A stretch of 64,000 nt of DNA from Actinomadura macra NBRC 14102 (lineage in GTDB: Bacteria > Actinomycetota > Actinomycetes > Streptosporangiales > Streptosporangiaceae), in the NCBI RefSeq assembly GCF_001552215.1, contig NZ_BCQT01000011.1:558001-622000 (forward strand), read 5' to 3'. The notes beneath the pieces are model-generated. The model was not told the origin of the DNA. It worked only from the letters and a program-made list of their open reading frames with translations, and made no database searches. This document shows positions 44,532 through 52,356 of the stretch, piece by piece. How positions within the stretch are numbered: position 1 is the stretch's first letter; every line of letters starts with the position of its first letter. The position numbers and the translations under genes are program-made.

Positions 44532-44638
44532 GCGCCAGAGTCTTCTCTGGTGTGCCGCCCTCGGCACCGCTGCCGGGGGTAGGCCCCCATCCGGGGGCTG
44601 GTGAGCCACGCGCGGGACCGGTTCAGTCCGGAAGCGCG
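44532..44638 (+). promoter_or_regulatory. structured rplU leader with alternative hairpins
   Basis: Successive elements: CCAGAG-TCTT-CTCTGG with wobble extension (44532-44553); GTGCCG-CCCT-CGGCAC (44552-44567); two mutually exclusive hairpins sharing one C-tract, GGGGG-TAGG-CCCCC (44575-44588) and GCCCCC-ATCC-GGGGGC (44583-44598); and CGCGC/GCGCG enclosing GGAC/GTCC (44609-44638), just before the GAAGGG ribosome site. Many ribosomal-protein operons are autoregulated through such leaders; that this one is functional is inferred. Confidence 0.5.
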
Positions 44639-44659
44639 CGCAGACGAAGGGTTTCCGCG

Positions 44660-44974
44660 GTGTACGCGATTGTCCGCGCAGGCGGCAGGCAGGAGAAGGT
44701 CGCCACCGGCGACGTGCTGACCGTCGACAAGCTGGCCGGTGAGGTCGGCTCGACCGTCACGTTCCCGGCCCTGCTGGTCGTGGACGGCGACGACGTCGTC
44801 AGCGCCTCGGCCGACCTCGCGCGCTACGAGGTGACCGCCGAGATCCTCGGCGCCGTCAAGGGCCCGAAGATCAACATCATGCACTACCGGAACAAGACCG
44901 GGTACAAGCGGCGGATGGGTCACCGCCAGCCGTACACCGAGGTCAAGATCACCGGTATCAAGGCCGGGAAGTAA
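44660..44974 (+). CDS. rplU: 50S ribosomal protein L21, 104 aa
   Basis: YAIVRAGGRQEKVATGDVLTVDKLAGEVG and the C-terminal YRNKTGYKRRMGHRQPYTEVKITGI are the L21 signatures. GTG 44660 follows GAAGGG; the frame runs back to 44552 through the leader. The gene is 12 bp upstream of rpmA. Confidence 0.97.
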   Translation: MYAIVRAGGRQEKVATGDVLTVDKLAGEVGSTVTFPALLVVDGDDVVSASADLARYEVTAEILGAVKGPKINIMHYRNKTGYKRRMGHRQPYTEVKITGIKAGK

Positions 44975-44986
44975 GGGAGCGGTCAG

Positions 44987-45244
44987 ATGGCACACAAGAA
45001 GGGCGCGTCGTCCAGCCGTAACGGCCGCGACTCCAACGCCCAGCGCCTCGGCGTCAAGCGCTACGGCGGCCAGGTCGTCAACGCCGGCGAGATCATCGTC
45101 CGGCAGCGCGGCACCCACTTCCACCCCGGCCCCGGCGTCGGGCGCGGCGGCGATGACACGCTGTTCGCGCTGGTCGCGGGCGCCGTGGAGTTCCGCCGCT
45201 ACCGCGGCCGCAACGCCGTGAGCGTCGTCCCGTCGGCGGAGTAG
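44987..45244 (+). CDS. rpmA: 50S ribosomal protein L27, 85 aa
   Basis: The N-terminal AHKKGASSSRNGRDSNAQRLGVKRYGG reaches the peptidyl-transferase centre; FHPGPGVGRGGDDTLFA is also conserved. The start is directly MAHKKG, with no cleavable N-terminal extension of the Firmicutes type. ATG 44987 follows AAGGGAG. Confidence 0.97.
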   Translation: MAHKKGASSSRNGRDSNAQRLGVKRYGGQVVNAGEIIVRQRGTHFHPGPGVGRGGDDTLFALVAGAVEFRRYRGRNAVSVVPSAE

Positions 45245-45265
45245 TCCGCCGATAGACGTTTTTCC

Positions 45266-45297
45266 GAAGGGGTGGACCAAGCACGGTCCGCCCCTTC
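45266..45297 (+). terminator. hairpin between rpmA and obg
   Basis: A 13-bp stem (GAAGGGGTGGACC pairing with GGTCCGCCCCTTC, one G-U) with a 6-nt loop is followed by GCCCTTTT. It is probably an attenuator or terminator reducing read-through from rplU-rpmA into obg. Confidence 0.7.
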
Positions 45298-45336
45298 GCC
45301 CTTTTCACCGTCGTCTTTTCACCGGGAGAGTCAACC

Positions 45337-46734
45337 GTGGCCGCTGGAGCGGGATCGGGCGCGCAGTTCGTCGACCGGGTGGTGCTGCACGTCGCCGCCG
45401 GCAGCGGCGGGAACGGCTGCGCCTCGATCCACCGGGAGAAGTTCAAGCCGCTCGGCGGGCCGGACGGTGCGAACGGCGGCCGGGGCGGCGACGTGGTGCT
45501 GGTCGTCGACTCGGGCGCGGCGAGCCTGCTGGAGTACCACCGGCGGCCGCACCGCAAGGCGGGCAACGGCAAGCCGGGGCAGGGCAGCCTGCGCACCGGT
45601 GCGGACGGCGGCGACGTGATCCTGCCCGTCCCGGACGGGACGGTCGTGAAGTCGGGTGAGCAGGTGCTGGCGGACCTCGTCGGCGAGGGCACCCGCTACG
45701 TGGTCGCGCAGGGCGGGCGCGGCGGTCTCGGGAACGCGGCACTCGCGACCGCCAAGCGCAAGGCGCCGGGGTTCGCGCTGCTCGGCGAGCCAGGCGACGA
45801 GCGGGACGTGGTGCTGGAGCTGAAGAGCGTCGCGGACGTGGCGCTCGTGGGATTCCCCAGCGCGGGCAAGTCGTCGCTGATCGCGGCGCTGTCGGCGGCC
45901 AAGCCGAAGATCGCCGACTATCCGTTCACGACGCTGGTGCCGAACCTCGGCGTGGTGAGCGCGGGCGACACGACCTTCACGGTCGCGGACGTGCCCGGTC
46001 TCATCGAGGGCGCGAGCGAGGGCCGGGGCCTCGGCCTTGAGTTCCTGCGGCACATCGAGCGGTCCTCGACGCTCGCGCACGTCCTGGACTGCGCGACGAT
46101 GGAGCCGGGCCGCGACCCCGTCAGCGATTTCGAGGTGATCGAGCGCGAGCTCCAGGCCTACGACCGCGTGCTCGGCGACCGCCCGCTGTCGGACCGGCCG
46201 CGCCTCATCGTCCTCAACAAGGTGGACGTGCCGGACGCCCGCGACCTCGCCGAGATGGTCAGGCCCGAGTTCGAGGCGCGCGGCCTCCAGGTGTTCGAGG
46301 TCTCGGCCGCCTCGCACGAGGGGCTGCGCGAGCTGTCGTTCGCGATGGCGGCCATGGTCGAGCAGCACCGCGCGTCGCTGCCCCCGGCCGAGCCGACCCG
46401 CATCGTGATCCGGCCGGAGCCCGTCGGGGGCGATACCGACTTCGAGGTCCGGCCCATGGGGGAGAACACGTTCCTGATCACCGGGACGAAGCCCGTCCGG
46501 TGGCTGCGGCAGACCGACTTCGCCAACGAGGAGGCCGTCGGCTACCTCGCCGACCGCCTCGCCCGGCTCGGAGTGGAGGTCGCGCTCGCCGAGGCGGGTG
46601 CCGCGCCGGGCGCCACCGTGCTGATCGGCACCGTGGACGACTCGGTCGTCTTCGACTGGGAGCCCGAGGTGGCGGCGGGCGAGGCCGCCGCCGGCCCCCG
46701 CGGCACCGACCGCCGCCTCGACGGCTACCGCTGA
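45337..46734 (+). CDS. obg: Obg-family GTPase, 465 aa
   Basis: This ribosome-assembly and stress GTPase has the Gly-rich Obg fold (about 10-165), the G domain (P-loop ALVGFPSAGKSSLI; switch YPFTTLVPNLGVV; DVPGLIEGASEGRGLG; NKVD) and the C-terminal OCT domain (about 345-425) found in actinobacteria. GTG 45337 follows GGGAGA. Placement after rplU-rpmA is the classic arrangement. Confidence 0.97.
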   Translation: MAAGAGSGAQFVDRVVLHVAAGSGGNGCASIHREKFKPLGGPDGANGGRGGDVVLVVDSGAASLLEYHRRPHRKAGNGKPGQGSLRTGADGGDVILPVPDGTVVKSGEQVLADLVGEGTRYVVAQGGRGGLGNAALATAKRKAPGFALLGEPGDERDVVLELKSVADVALVGFPSAGKSSLIAALSAAKPKIADYPFTTLVPNLGVVSAGDTTFTVADVPGLIEGASEGRGLGLEFLRHIERSSTLAHVLDCATMEPGRDPVSDFEVIERELQAYDRVLGDRPLSDRPRLIVLNKVDVPDARDLAEMVRPEFEARGLQVFEVSAASHEGLRELSFAMAAMVEQHRASLPPAEPTRIVIRPEPVGGDTDFEVRPMGENTFLITGTKPVRWLRQTDFANEEAVGYLADRLARLGVEVALAEAGAAPGATVLIGTVDDSVVFDWEPEVAAGEAAAGPRGTDRRLDGYR

Positions 46735-46753
46735 CCTCCGAGGAGATGGCCTG

Positions 46754-47878
46754 ATGAGCGAGCGTGAAGCGATCGAGAAGGCGCGCCGGATCGTGGTGAA
46801 GGCGGGCTCGTCGTCGCTCACCACCCCGGCGGGCACGATCGACGCGGACCGCATCGACGCGCTGGTGGACGTCCTCGCCGCCCGCCGCGACGGGGGCACC
46901 GAGGTCGTGTTCGTCTCCTCCGGCGCCATCGCCGCCGGCCTCGGGCCGCTCGGCCTCACCCGCCGTCCGCCGGACCTCGCGACCCAGCAGGCGGCGGCGA
47001 GCGTCGGCCAGGGTCTGCTGTTCGCCCGCTACACCTCCTCGTTCGCCCGCTACGGGCGGACGGTCGGCCAGGTGCTGCTCACCGCCGACGACATGATGCG
47101 GCGCTCGCACCACCGCAACGCGCAGCGCACCCTCGCGCAGCTCCTCGCGCTCGGCGTGCTGCCGATCGTGAACGAGAACGACACCGTCGCCACCGACGAG
47201 ATCCGGTTCGGTGACAACGACCGCCTTGCCGCCCTCGTCGCACATCTGATCCGCGCGGACGCGCTGATCCTGCTCTCGGACGTGGACGCCCTCTACACCG
47301 GCGACCCGAGCCGTCCCGGCTCCCGCCGCGTCGCGGACGTGCGCGGGCCGTCGGACCTGGCGGGCATCGAGCTCGGCGGGTCGGGGCGGGTCGGCACGGG
47401 CGGGATGGTCACCAAGGTCGAGGCGGCCCGGATCGCGGGCATCCCGGTCGTGCTGACCAACGCCGCGTCCGCTGCGCGCGCGCTCGCCGGCGACGCCGTC
47501 GGCACCCTGTTCCACCCCGGGGAAGGGCGGCGCCGCTCCACCCGGCATCTCTGGCTCGCCCACGCCACGACCGGCGCCGGGCGGGTCATGCTGGACGCCG
47601 GCGCCGTCGAGGCGGTCGTGCGACGCGGCAAGTCCCTCCTGCCGGCGGGCGTGACGGGCGTGGACGGCGATTTCGCCGCGGGCGACCCCGTCGACCTGTG
47701 CGGCGCGGACGGCGAGGTCGTCGCGCGCGGCCTCGTCAACTACGACGCGTCCGAGATCCCGGACCTGATGGGCCGCTCCACGCGCTGGCTCGCCCGCGAG
47801 CTCGGCCCCGAGTACGAACGCGAGATCATCCACCGGGACGACCTGGTCGTCCTGACCGACGGAGAGAAGGACGAGTGA
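46754..47878 (+). CDS. proB: glutamate 5-kinase, 374 aa
   Basis: First step of proline synthesis. The amino-acid kinase domain has VVKAGSSSLTTPAG and VSSGAIAAGLGPLGL near the N-terminus and NENDTVATDEIRFGDNDRLAALVA in the middle; a C-terminal PUA domain (about 280-365, GRVMLDAGAVEAVVRRGKSLLPAGV) completes the long form. ATG 46754 follows GAGGAGA. Its TGATG junction overlaps proA by 1 bp. Confidence 0.96.
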   Translation: MSEREAIEKARRIVVKAGSSSLTTPAGTIDADRIDALVDVLAARRDGGTEVVFVSSGAIAAGLGPLGLTRRPPDLATQQAAASVGQGLLFARYTSSFARYGRTVGQVLLTADDMMRRSHHRNAQRTLAQLLALGVLPIVNENDTVATDEIRFGDNDRLAALVAHLIRADALILLSDVDALYTGDPSRPGSRRVADVRGPSDLAGIELGGSGRVGTGGMVTKVEAARIAGIPVVLTNAASAARALAGDAVGTLFHPGEGRRRSTRHLWLAHATTGAGRVMLDAGAVEAVVRRGKSLLPAGVTGVDGDFAAGDPVDLCGADGEVVARGLVNYDASEIPDLMGRSTRWLARELGPEYEREIIHRDDLVVLTDGEKDE

Positions 47879-49134
47879 TGAGCGAGCGCGAGGAGTTCCT
47901 GGTGGTGGCGCGGCGCGCCCGGGAGGCCGCGGCGGGGCTCGCGCCGCTGCCGCGCGCCGTCAAGGACGCGGCGCTGCACACGGTGGCGGACGCACTCGCT
48001 GCCGCCGCGCCCGAGATCGTCAAGGCGAACGAGGCGGACGTCGCGCGGGCGCGGGACGGCGGCACGTCCGAGTACATGATCGACCGGCTGAGCCTCACGG
48101 TGGAGCGGATCGCGGCGATGGCCGAGGCCGTCCGCAAGGTCGCTGCGCTGCCCGATCCGGTGGGGGAGTCGGTGCGCGGCACCGTCCTGCCGAACGGGCT
48201 GGAGCTGCGGCAGGTGCGGGTGCCGCTCGGCGTGGTCGGCATCATCTACGAGGGCCGTCCGAACGTCACGGTGGACGCCGCGGCGCTGTGCCTGAAGAGC
48301 GGGAACGTGGCCTTGCTGCGCGGCTCGTCCTCGGCGCACGAGTCGAACACGGCGCTGGTGGGGGTGATGCAGAGCGCGCTCCAGGGCACCGGGGTCCCGG
48401 CGGACGCGGTGCAGCTCGTCCCGGGGACGTCGCGGGAGTCGGTGAAGCACCTGATGCGGGCCCGCGGCCTGGTGGACGTACTGATCCCGCGTGGCGGCGC
48501 CTCGCTGATCGGCTCGGTGGTGGAGGAGTCGACCGTCCCGGTCATCGAGACGGGTGTCGGGAACTGCGCGGTGTACGTGGACGCCGCCGCCGACGTGGAC
48601 ATGGCGGTGGACATCCTCCTGAACGCCAAGACTCAGCGTCCCTCGGTGTGTAACGCGGCGGAGACCTTCCTAGTGCATGCCGATATCGCGGACGCGTTCG
48701 TCCCGCGCGCGCTTGAGGCGCTCGGCAAGGCGGGGGTCACGGTGCACGGCGATGACCGGATGCGCTCGTACGGCGAGGACGTGGTGGAGGCGACACAGGA
48801 CGACTGGTACGCCGAGTACCTCTCCCTCGACATCGCCGGACGCGTCGTCGACTCCCTGGAGGACGCCGTGGCGCACATCCGCACGTACGGATCGGGGCAC
48901 ACCGAGGCGATCGTCACGACCTCGCAGCCGGCGGCCAAGCGGTTCGTGGCCCTCGTCGACTCGGCGGCCGTGATGGTGAACGCCTCGACGCGCTTCACCG
49001 ACGGTGAGGAGTTCGGGTTCGGTGCGGAGATCGGCATCTCGACGCAGAAGCTGCACGCGCGCGGGCCGATGGGTCTGCCGGAGCTGACGTCCACGAAGTA
49101 CGTGGTCACCGGCGAGGGGCATCTGCGTGGCTGA
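47878..49134 (+). CDS. proA: gamma-glutamyl phosphate reductase, 418 aa
   Basis: Second step of proline synthesis, an NADPH-dependent aldehyde-dehydrogenase-fold enzyme. The catalytic Cys lies in RPSVCNAAETFLVH; VGIIYEGRPNVTVDAAALCLKSGN and FGFGAEIGISTQKLHARGPMGL are family signatures. The ATG shares one base with the proB stop, so the two are coupled. The complete length and motifs give no sign of decay. Confidence 0.97.
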   Translation: MSEREEFLVVARRAREAAAGLAPLPRAVKDAALHTVADALAAAAPEIVKANEADVARARDGGTSEYMIDRLSLTVERIAAMAEAVRKVAALPDPVGESVRGTVLPNGLELRQVRVPLGVVGIIYEGRPNVTVDAAALCLKSGNVALLRGSSSAHESNTALVGVMQSALQGTGVPADAVQLVPGTSRESVKHLMRARGLVDVLIPRGGASLIGSVVEESTVPVIETGVGNCAVYVDAAADVDMAVDILLNAKTQRPSVCNAAETFLVHADIADAFVPRALEALGKAGVTVHGDDRMRSYGEDVVEATQDDWYAEYLSLDIAGRVVDSLEDAVAHIRTYGSGHTEAIVTTSQPAAKRFVALVDSAAVMVNASTRFTDGEEFGFGAEIGISTQKLHARGPMGLPELTSTKYVVTGEGHLRG

Positions 49135-49163
49135 CGGGTCGCCCAAGTAGTGGGTTATCGCCA

Positions 49164-49192
49164 TTGATGGCCCGTTGGTGGTGTGGTCTGAT
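49164..49192 (+). promoter_or_regulatory. consensus-like promoter of the metallophosphoesterase gene, leaderless
   Basis: TTGATG (49164-49169), a 17-bp spacer and TCTGAT (49187-49192). The GTG at 49201 lies 8 nt beyond the -10 with no Shine-Dalgarno, so transcription should begin at the start codon. Confidence 0.6.
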
Positions 49193-49200
49193 TCACGACT

Positions 49201-50991
49201 GTGACTCGTGAGTACAGCCGCCGCCGCGTCCTGAAGGGCGCCGCCCTCGGCGCGGGGATCGCCTCCACCGGACTGGTCGCGTTTCCCGCGCGCACCGCGT
49301 CCGCGTCCCCCGCCGCGCCGACCTCCGTGTCCGCCGAGACCGGGCCCGCGCTCCGCGGCCCGGTCGCCGGCACCACCCTTGACCGCACCTTCCTGCTCGG
49401 CGCGCCCGGCGCCGGCGGGTACCGGCAGGTCGTCGCCGGGCCCGGCGAGCCGCACCTGCTCCGCCGTGACCTCGGCGGCACCGCCGCCGCGCGGCGGGCC
49501 GCCACCCGGCGCGGGATCCTGGCGTTCGGGCACCTGACCGACGTGCACGTCGTCGACGCGCAGTCCCCGGCCCGCGTCGAGTTCGTGGACCGGCTCAAGG
49601 ACGGGCTGCTCCTGCTGCCGGTCGAAGGCGCGTACCGCCCGCAGGAGATCCTCAGCACCCAGGTCGCCGACGCCATGGTCCAGGCCATGAACAAGGTCGG
49701 CCGGGGCCCCGCGACCGGGCTCGGTCTCGCCTTCACCATCAACACCGGCGACGCCGCCGACAACGTCCAGTACAACGAGGTGCGCTGGGTCATCGACCTG
49801 CTGGACGGCGGGCGGATCCGCCCCGACTCCGGCGACCCGGACCGGTACGAGGGCGTCATGGACCACGTGTCCTATGACCGCGCGTTCTGGCACCCGGACG
49901 GGCCGCCGTCCGGCGCCGAGGCCGACATCCCGATCAGCCGGTACGGCTTCCCGCGCGTCACCGGCCTCATCGACGCCGCGCGCAGGCCGTTCCAGGCCAC
50001 CGGCCTCGCGTCCCCCTGGCTGGCGACGTTCGGCAACCACGACGGTCTCGTGCAGGGCAACCTGCCCGTCAACCCGCTGGTGTCGGGGCTCGCGACCGGC
50101 CGCATCAAGATCGGCGCGCCGGCGTCCGACGCGCAGGCCGCGCGCCTCGCCCGGATGCTGCGCGACGCCGACGCGAGCGAGCTGGTCCGGCTCAGCCGCG
50201 AGCAGGGCGGCGCGGGCGGCCTGTTCCGGCCGGTCACCCCCGATCCGCACCGCCGGATGCTGACGCGCGCCGAGGTCGTCGCCGAGCACTTCCGGACGAC
50301 CACCTCCCTGCGCGGCCACGGCTTCACGCAGGCCAACCTCCGGGACGGGACGGCCTACTACGCGTTCGACAGAGGTGTCGTGCGCGGCCTCGTCCTCGAC
50401 ACCGTCAACCCGAACGGCTACTCGGAGGGGTCGCTGGACAAGGCGCAGTTCGCCTGGCTGGAGGCTCAGCTCAAGGCCGGTAGTGGCCGCTACCTGCGCG
50501 TGGACGGCACCGTCGTGGAGAACGGCGTCGAGGACAGGCTGTTCGTCCTGTTCAGCCACCACCCGATCGGCTCGCTGGAGAACTCTCTCGGCGGCGACCG
50601 CGTTCTCGGGGACGAGGTGAAGGCGGTCCTGCTCCGCTACCCCAACGTCGTCCTGTGGGTGAACGGGCACACGCATCGCAACCAGGTCATCCCGCACGCC
50701 CGCAAGGGCGGGGGAGGGTTCTGGGAGGTCAACACGGCCGCGCACATCGACTTCCCGCAGCAGAGCCGCATCGTCGAGATCGCCGACAACGCCGACGGCA
50801 CGCTGTCGATCTTCGCGACCGTGCTGGACTCCGCCGCCCCCGCCTCCTACGACGGCCGCCTCACCGACCCCGTCCGGCTGGCGTCGCTGTCGCGTGAGCT
50901 GGCGGGCAACGACTGGCAGGAACGCGAGGAGCACCGCCGCGGGGAGATCTCCGACCGCAACGTCGAACTCCTCGTCCCCGCCCCCTTCTGA
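49201..50991 (+). CDS. Tat-exported metallophosphoesterase (TIGR03767-like), 596 aa
   Basis: The N-terminus has a twin-arginine signal (YSRRRVLKGAALGAGIASTGLVAF, cleavage near ASA, about 36). Metallophosphoesterase metal motifs are GHLTDVHVVDAQSPAR, NTGDAADN, FGNHD, FSHHP and NGHTHRN. The body is larger than simple phosphoesterases, with an insertion of about 150 residues between the GNHD motif and the FSHHP histidines. It should act outside the membrane on a phosphoester that cannot be named. It stands alone with its own promoter between proA and a convergent M48 gene. Confidence 0.88.
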   Translation: MTREYSRRRVLKGAALGAGIASTGLVAFPARTASASPAAPTSVSAETGPALRGPVAGTTLDRTFLLGAPGAGGYRQVVAGPGEPHLLRRDLGGTAAARRAATRRGILAFGHLTDVHVVDAQSPARVEFVDRLKDGLLLLPVEGAYRPQEILSTQVADAMVQAMNKVGRGPATGLGLAFTINTGDAADNVQYNEVRWVIDLLDGGRIRPDSGDPDRYEGVMDHVSYDRAFWHPDGPPSGAEADIPISRYGFPRVTGLIDAARRPFQATGLASPWLATFGNHDGLVQGNLPVNPLVSGLATGRIKIGAPASDAQAARLARMLRDADASELVRLSREQGGAGGLFRPVTPDPHRRMLTRAEVVAEHFRTTTSLRGHGFTQANLRDGTAYYAFDRGVVRGLVLDTVNPNGYSEGSLDKAQFAWLEAQLKAGSGRYLRVDGTVVENGVEDRLFVLFSHHPIGSLENSLGGDRVLGDEVKAVLLRYPNVVLWVNGHTHRNQVIPHARKGGGGFWEVNTAAHIDFPQQSRIVEIADNADGTLSIFATVLDSAAPASYDGRLTDPVRLASLSRELAGNDWQEREEHRRGEISDRNVELLVPAPF

Positions 50992-51025
50992 CGGCGCGCC
51001 CTCCCGGGCGTGCCCGGGCGGGAAA

Positions 51026-51054
51026 GGGCCGCCGCGTCCGTGTCGCGGCGGCCC
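51026..51054. terminator. bidirectional terminator between phosphoesterase and M48 genes
   Basis: An 11-bp GC stem (GGGCCGCCGCG/CGCGGCGGCCC) with a 7-nt loop in the 97-bp convergent gap. Confidence 0.75.
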
Positions 51055-51088
51055 GGTCTCTCCCGTCCTCGTTCAGCGGAGCCGGCGG

Positions 51089-52129
51089 TCAGTTCGAGCT
51101 GTCGGTGGGACCGGTGTCGCGGCGGCCGCCGAACCGGTCGAACAACCCGCCCGCGGCGCCCGCCGCCGCGTCCGCCATGTCACGGACCTTCCCGACGAAC
51201 GGGTCGGCCGTCCGCTCCCACGACTCCCGGTAGGACTTGGCGGCGTTGCGGATCTCCTCGGTGACCGAGGCGTCGCCGTCGTCGTCGCGGCGGGGGTAGT
51301 CGCCCGCCAGGATCCGCTCGTACTCGCCGCCCTTCGCCCACCGGTCGATCTCGGCGAAGCGGATCACCGCGTACGGGTGCGACTGCGGCAGCAGGTTCAG
51401 GAACTTCAGCAGCCCGTCCCTGACGTCGCCGGCCGCGTCGTACTCGCGGGCCTGCGCCAGGAACGCCTCGCTGCTCATCTCCGTCAGCCGGGTGCCGCCG
51501 GCGAGCTTCATGTGCGTGCGCTTCGCGGCGTCCAGGTCCTGCCCGGCGAGGAGCCCCGCCCGGTCCGCCGACAGCTCCGCCTTCCGGAACCACTCCCGCA
51601 GCCCGATGATGATCGCCGCGATGCCGATGTTCCCGAGCGGCAGCCAGGCCAGCCGGGACCCGAGCTGCAGCAGGATCTGCATCATCGTCTGGTAGACCGC
51701 GTGCCCGGACAGGATGTGCCCGACCTCGTGGGCGACGACGAACCGGAGCTCCTCGTCGTCCAGCAGGTCGATCAGCCCGGTGTTCAGGACGATGAAGGGG
51801 TGGTCGGAGCCGATCGCCATCGCGTTCGGCATCGGGTCCTGCTTGACGAACAGGTCCGGGACCTCCGGCAGGTCCAGGATGTAGGAGGCGTCACGGACCA
51901 TGTCGTAGATGTTGCGGAACTGGTCCTCGCCGACGCGCACCGTGCCGCCGAGGAACATCAGCCGCAGCGCCCGCTCGTTGATCAGGCCCGACAGCTTCCG
52001 CAGGACGACGTCGAACCCCGACAGCGACCGCAGCGCGACCAGCGCCGACCGGTCGGCGGGATGCTCATAGGCCCGGGAGCTGATTCCGGGGAAGCGCGTA
52101 CGCGCCCTGTCGGGAGCGTTCTCCGTCAT
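51089..52129 (-). CDS. M48-family zinc metallopeptidase, 346 aa
   Basis: The zinc site is H134-E-V-G-H138 with a third ligand around E185 (KAELSADRAG). Upstream PNAMAIGSDHPFIVLNTGLID is typical of the M48/HtpX group. One hydrophobic patch (LAWLPLGNIGIAAIIIGL) could contact the membrane, but there is no signal peptide. The C-terminal ~80 residues are polar. ATG 52129 has CAGGAGGTC upstream; a frame open to 52186 is rejected. It is divergent from the paaK-like gene. Membrane-protein quality control is possible by family analogy. Confidence 0.88.
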   Translation of the reverse strand: MTENAPDRARTRFPGISSRAYEHPADRSALVALRSLSGFDVVLRKLSGLINERALRLMFLGGTVRVGEDQFRNIYDMVRDASYILDLPEVPDLFVKQDPMPNAMAIGSDHPFIVLNTGLIDLLDDEELRFVVAHEVGHILSGHAVYQTMMQILLQLGSRLAWLPLGNIGIAAIIIGLREWFRKAELSADRAGLLAGQDLDAAKRTHMKLAGGTRLTEMSSEAFLAQAREYDAAGDVRDGLLKFLNLLPQSHPYAVIRFAEIDRWAKGGEYERILAGDYPRRDDDGDASVTEEIRNAAKSYRESWERTADPFVGKVRDMADAAAGAAGGLFDRFGGRRDTGPTDSSN

Positions 52130-52300
52130 GTCTGACCTCCTGATCGTGCAGAGCCCGCCTCCCGGCGGGAGGGAAGGCGGCGCCAAGCCGTTGCAGGCTG
52201 GGACAAGCGGATGTGGACGACGCCATGTCTGGCATGGTAGTTCCGACGAACCACCGTGCCGCAGGGTTCCCCGACGTGGGGATCAGGTCGGTTCCGGGGG

Positions 52301-52320
52301 TGTGGGGGTCGTTCCCCACA
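52301..52320. promoter_or_regulatory. hairpin/dyad upstream of the paaK-like gene
   Basis: TGTGGGG-N6-CCCCACA, a perfect 7-bp inverted repeat 36 bp before the ATG. It may be an operator or a leader hairpin. Confidence 0.3.
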
Positions 52321-52356
52321 GAGGCACAGTCCGGCTCCGGCCCCGGGAGGCGTCCG

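Noticed and set aside
40986..44609. 1207-codon open frame antisense to rne
   Set aside because: It is a GC-bias shadow: low-complexity Gly/Leu/Arg translation, no domain or ribosome site, and it covers the well-supported rne gene. The same applies to long antisense frames at 12449-15340, 22801-24960, 34600-36990, 37945-40122 and 60156-62900.
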